Under the pieces are notes generated by a model, which saw only the letters and a list, made by a program, of their open reading frames with translations, was not told where the DNA came from and searched no databases. Made by a program: the position numbers and the translations under genes. Below are positions 62,239 to 64,000 of a stretch of 64,000 nt of DNA, in pieces. The DNA comes from Mariniblastus sp. (GTDB lineage Bacteria > Planctomycetota > Planctomycetia > Pirellulales > Pirellulaceae). Within the stretch, counting starts at the first letter, position 1; every line of letters starts with the position of its first letter. The stretch lies in contig WTFU01000102.1 in the NCBI GenBank assembly GCA_011523945.1, positions 1-64,000 on the forward strand, in the 5' to 3' direction.

Positions 62239-62844
62239 TTATTTGGCAGCGGCATATCGTTCTGCTACGGCGTTCCAATCGATAACATTAAAAAACGCAG
62301 CGACGTAGTCAGGGCGACGATTCTGATAATTGAGGTAGTAAGCGTGTTCCCAAACGTCCAGACCGAGGACCGGCGTCCGCCCTTCCATCAGTGGGTTATC
62401 TTGGTTGGGAGTGCTCTCAACGACAAGCTTTCCACCGTCAACGCTTAGCCAAGCCCAACCGCTTCCAAAGCGCGTCCCCGCAGCGGCCGTGAACTTTTCC
62501 TTGAATCCATCGAAGCTCCCAAATTCAGCATTGATCGCTTCCGCTAAATCGCCGGTTGGCTCTCCTCCACCGTCAGCGCTCATGACTGACCAGAAAAGAG
62601 AGTGATTTGCATGCCCACCGCCATTGTTTCGAACGGCACCGCGCGTCGCTTCAGGAACACTACTGAGATCAGAGATTAATTCTTCGATAGATTTTTCGCC
62701 CAACTCAGAACCTTCAAGAGCAGCATTCACTTTCGTGACGTAACCGTTGTGATGTTTGCCATGGTGAATTTCCATTGTTCTTGCGTCGATGTGAGGTTCC
62801 AAAGCATCGTATGCATAGGGTAATTCGGGAAGTGAGTAAGCCAT
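62239..62844 (-). CDS. sodA: Superoxide dismutase, Mn type
   Basis: It converts superoxide to oxygen and hydrogen peroxide in the cytoplasm. The 201 residues have metal ligands His27 (MEIHHGKHH), His in [10 protein letters not shown], and Asp and His in [20 protein letters not shown] and the Gln in PNQDNPL favour the Mn over the Fe form. There is no signal peptide. GAGGAAAAC precedes the ATG, and a promoter is placed at 62907-62935. Confidence 0.94.
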   Translation of the reverse strand: MAYSLPELPYAYDALEPHIDARTMEIHHGKHHNGYVTKVNAALEGSELGEKSIEELISDLSSVPEATRGAVRNNGGGHANHSLFWSVMSADGGGEPTGDLAEAINAEFGSFDGFKEKFTAAAGTRFGSGWAWLSVDGGKLVVESTPNQDNPLMEGRTPVLGLDVWEHAYYLNYQNRRPDYVAAFFNVIDWNAVAERYAAAK

Positions 62845-63233
62845 GTTTTCCTCTGTGCAAATATTTGTATTTCGAATGTTTTTAAACGGTTCGCGCGTCG
62901 ATCATTAAAATAGCTAATTGGCTATCGATTGACAATATGCTGCCTTGAGTCGCATTTCAGTTGGCAATTATTTAGGATTCGCAGGAGACGCGTAATACTC
63001 GTCGAGCAGTGTGTATATAAAGTGACGACGTTGCGAAGTAGGCTAACCGTACTGAATTTTGGAGGATAACGAGCGAGGCGGAAGGAGGCTTCGTTTCGAT
63101 CCTAAAACGAACGGCAGAAAAATTCGAGCCATAACAGCGTTCGATTGCGGTTGCAATTGACTGGAAACACTGACGGATTCTTTTGTTAACTACTCGAACT
63201 AGCAAGGGGCGAGGTCGTAAAAAGTTTTCTGTG
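62845..63233. other. Intergenic region between sodA and the diguanylate cyclase gene
   Basis: It holds the sodA promoter at 62907-62935. A 77-codon minus-strand frame (62972-63205) shows no domain and was not called. Confidence 0.5.
62907..62935 (-). promoter_or_regulatory. Promoter of sodA
   Basis: On the minus strand TTGTCA (62935-62930) and TATTTT (62912-62907) are separated by 17 bases, close to sigma-70 consensus. The -10 box is about 63 bases before the sodA ATG. Confidence 0.5.
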
Positions 63234-64000
63234 TTAACGTGTTTTATCTGAAATGCTGAGCGGTTTGGGTTTTAGAACCAAATCGACTTCTGTGATCATT
63301 AAATGCCGGCGGAGTTCTGCGATGACATCCGGGGCTAGTTCGTTTGCATTTGCCGAGAACCAGCCTTTCTTCAGTTCTCGAATGTTGACTCGAATCGCTG
63401 TTTGCGTTTCTCGACGCTTGGTTTCTTTGTCGAGGTGAATGAGTTTTTCATTGAATTCGATTTCCAGAATGAATCGACCTTTTCTCCCCCGTTTTTGGGA
63501 GTCAATGCGTTCGATATTTAGAGAAGCAAAGTCAGATTCTACCGTACGAATTTCAGCTTCTGTCTCGATAATGTAACCTCGCAGTTTTTCGATGATGAGT
63601 GCGAGTGGAGTCGAAGTTGTATACTCTTCACAAATGAGTGTGCCATTTGCAATATTCCTCCACGATATTCCCAAAGTTGCGTTATCAACTTTTTTCATGT
63701 CAGGCCGTCCCGGGATGATGGAAGCCTGTGCGGCAACGACTCGGTTGCGTCCCAGTTCTTTTGCTTCGAGCAAAGCGCTATCTGCCCTGACAAAAAGATC
63801 AGTCGCGGTGTCGTGGTCTTCAACTTCTGCGACGCCAAAACTGGCAGTAATGCATTTGCCACCGAGCATCGGTTGAGGGGTTTCGGTTAATTCAAGGCGA
63901 ATTTTTTCGGCTCGCTGAGAAGCGGCTTCAAGATCGCAGTCGGCGCAAATGATTACAAATTCTTCACCTCCGTAGCGGGCGACTACATCTTCTGTACGGA
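63234..64000 (-). CDS. Diguanylate cyclase (GGDEF), 3' part only, with unknown C-terminal domain
   Basis: The gene runs off the right edge, so its N-terminal part and any sensor domain are missing. The frame continues to the window end and reads RTEDVVARYGGEEF there: GGEEF (63971-63957) is the active-site signature, and RxxD five residues before it is the product-inhibition site. Then comes ITASFGVAEVEDHDTATDLFVRADSALLEAKELGRNRV, the standard GGDEF end. About 165 more residues follow, a mixed alpha/beta domain with no match I recognise. The enzyme makes cyclic di-GMP, which commonly controls pili and the switch between motile and sessile states. Confidence 0.85.
   Translation of the reverse strand, partial: RTEDVVARYGGEEFVIICADCDLEAASQRAEKIRLELTETPQPMLGGKCITASFGVAEVEDHDTATDLFVRADSALLEAKELGRNRVVAAQASIIPGRPDMKKVDNATLGISWRNIANGTLICEEYTTSTPLALIIEKLRGYIIETEAEIRTVESDFASLNIERIDSQKRGRKGRFILEIEFNEKLIHLDKETKRRETQTAIRVNIRELKKGWFSANANELAPDVIAELRRHLMITEVDLVLKPKPLSISDKTR

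Noticed and set aside
1-64000. CRISPR array, prophage, insertion sequence or tRNA-linked island
   Set aside because: No regularly spaced repeats, transposase, integrase catalytic motif or terminal repeats were seen.

Overview
The window reads as a chromosomal stretch of a marine-type planctomycete (Planctomycetota, probably Pirellulales). This is inferred from gene content: large exported multidomain proteins (redoxin / haem c / copper monooxygenase / EF-hand), many signal-peptide and lipoprotein-type proteins, a pilus/type II secretion operon with 'GLTLLEL' prepilins, small planctomycete-style hypothetical proteins and moderate GC. It cannot be proved from the sequence alone. No rRNA, tRNA, CRISPR array, phage or insertion sequence was recognised. 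The gene set looks vertically inherited rather than like a mobile island.

Layout. 1-8.0 kb: ruvA, a small Tyr/His-rich secreted protein, an RND exporter in tandem with the redoxin-monooxygenase protein, a metallo-beta-lactamase-fold hydrolase and an SDR epimerase. 8.1-11.5 kb: an active HtrA-type protease followed by an apparently inactive HtrA relative with a PDZ domain placed inside its protease fold, then a PepSY membrane protein. 11.5-24.4 kb: an eleven-gene minus-strand operon for a type IV pilus/type II secretion hybrid (three prepilins, PilMN-, PilO-, PilT-, PilB/GspE-, GspF-, PilP-like, secretin, TPR lipoprotein). 24.8-30.6 kb: exported PepX-type peptidase, TlpA-like thioredoxin/TPR protein, MATCAP-like metallopeptidase, DUF952 protein.

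30.6-37.4 kb: dapB with a small zinc-ribbon partner, a dksA-like / lspA / inositol-phosphatase run, a TPR protein and a leucine-rich-repeat lipoprotein. 37.4-41.1 kb: a minus-strand trio matching the ebo gene families (UbiA prenyltransferase, TIM-barrel isomerase, nucleotide-pyrophosphatase-like phosphodiesterase), preceded by a 5' region that can fold as a transcription attenuator. 41.3-45.5 kb: a translationally coupled trio of a MotA/TolQ/ExbB channel protein and two different TolR/ExbD-like proteins. Only one of the two keeps the membrane aspartate. 45.7-51.9 kb: tandem-AP2 protein, a stand-alone SAM-hydroxide-adenosyltransferase C-domain, gatCAB, rpmB and a Cho-like GIY-YIG protein.

52.7-64 kb: comEC, two back-to-back ABC-2 transporters, an L7/L12-tail-like small protein, birA, a proline/asparagine-rich lipoprotein, Mn superoxide dismutase, and the C-terminal part of a diguanylate cyclase cut by the window end.

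The best candidates for something new are the asymmetric stator-like trio, the possible attenuator in front of the ebo-like genes, and the protease-fold protein with an internal PDZ domain.
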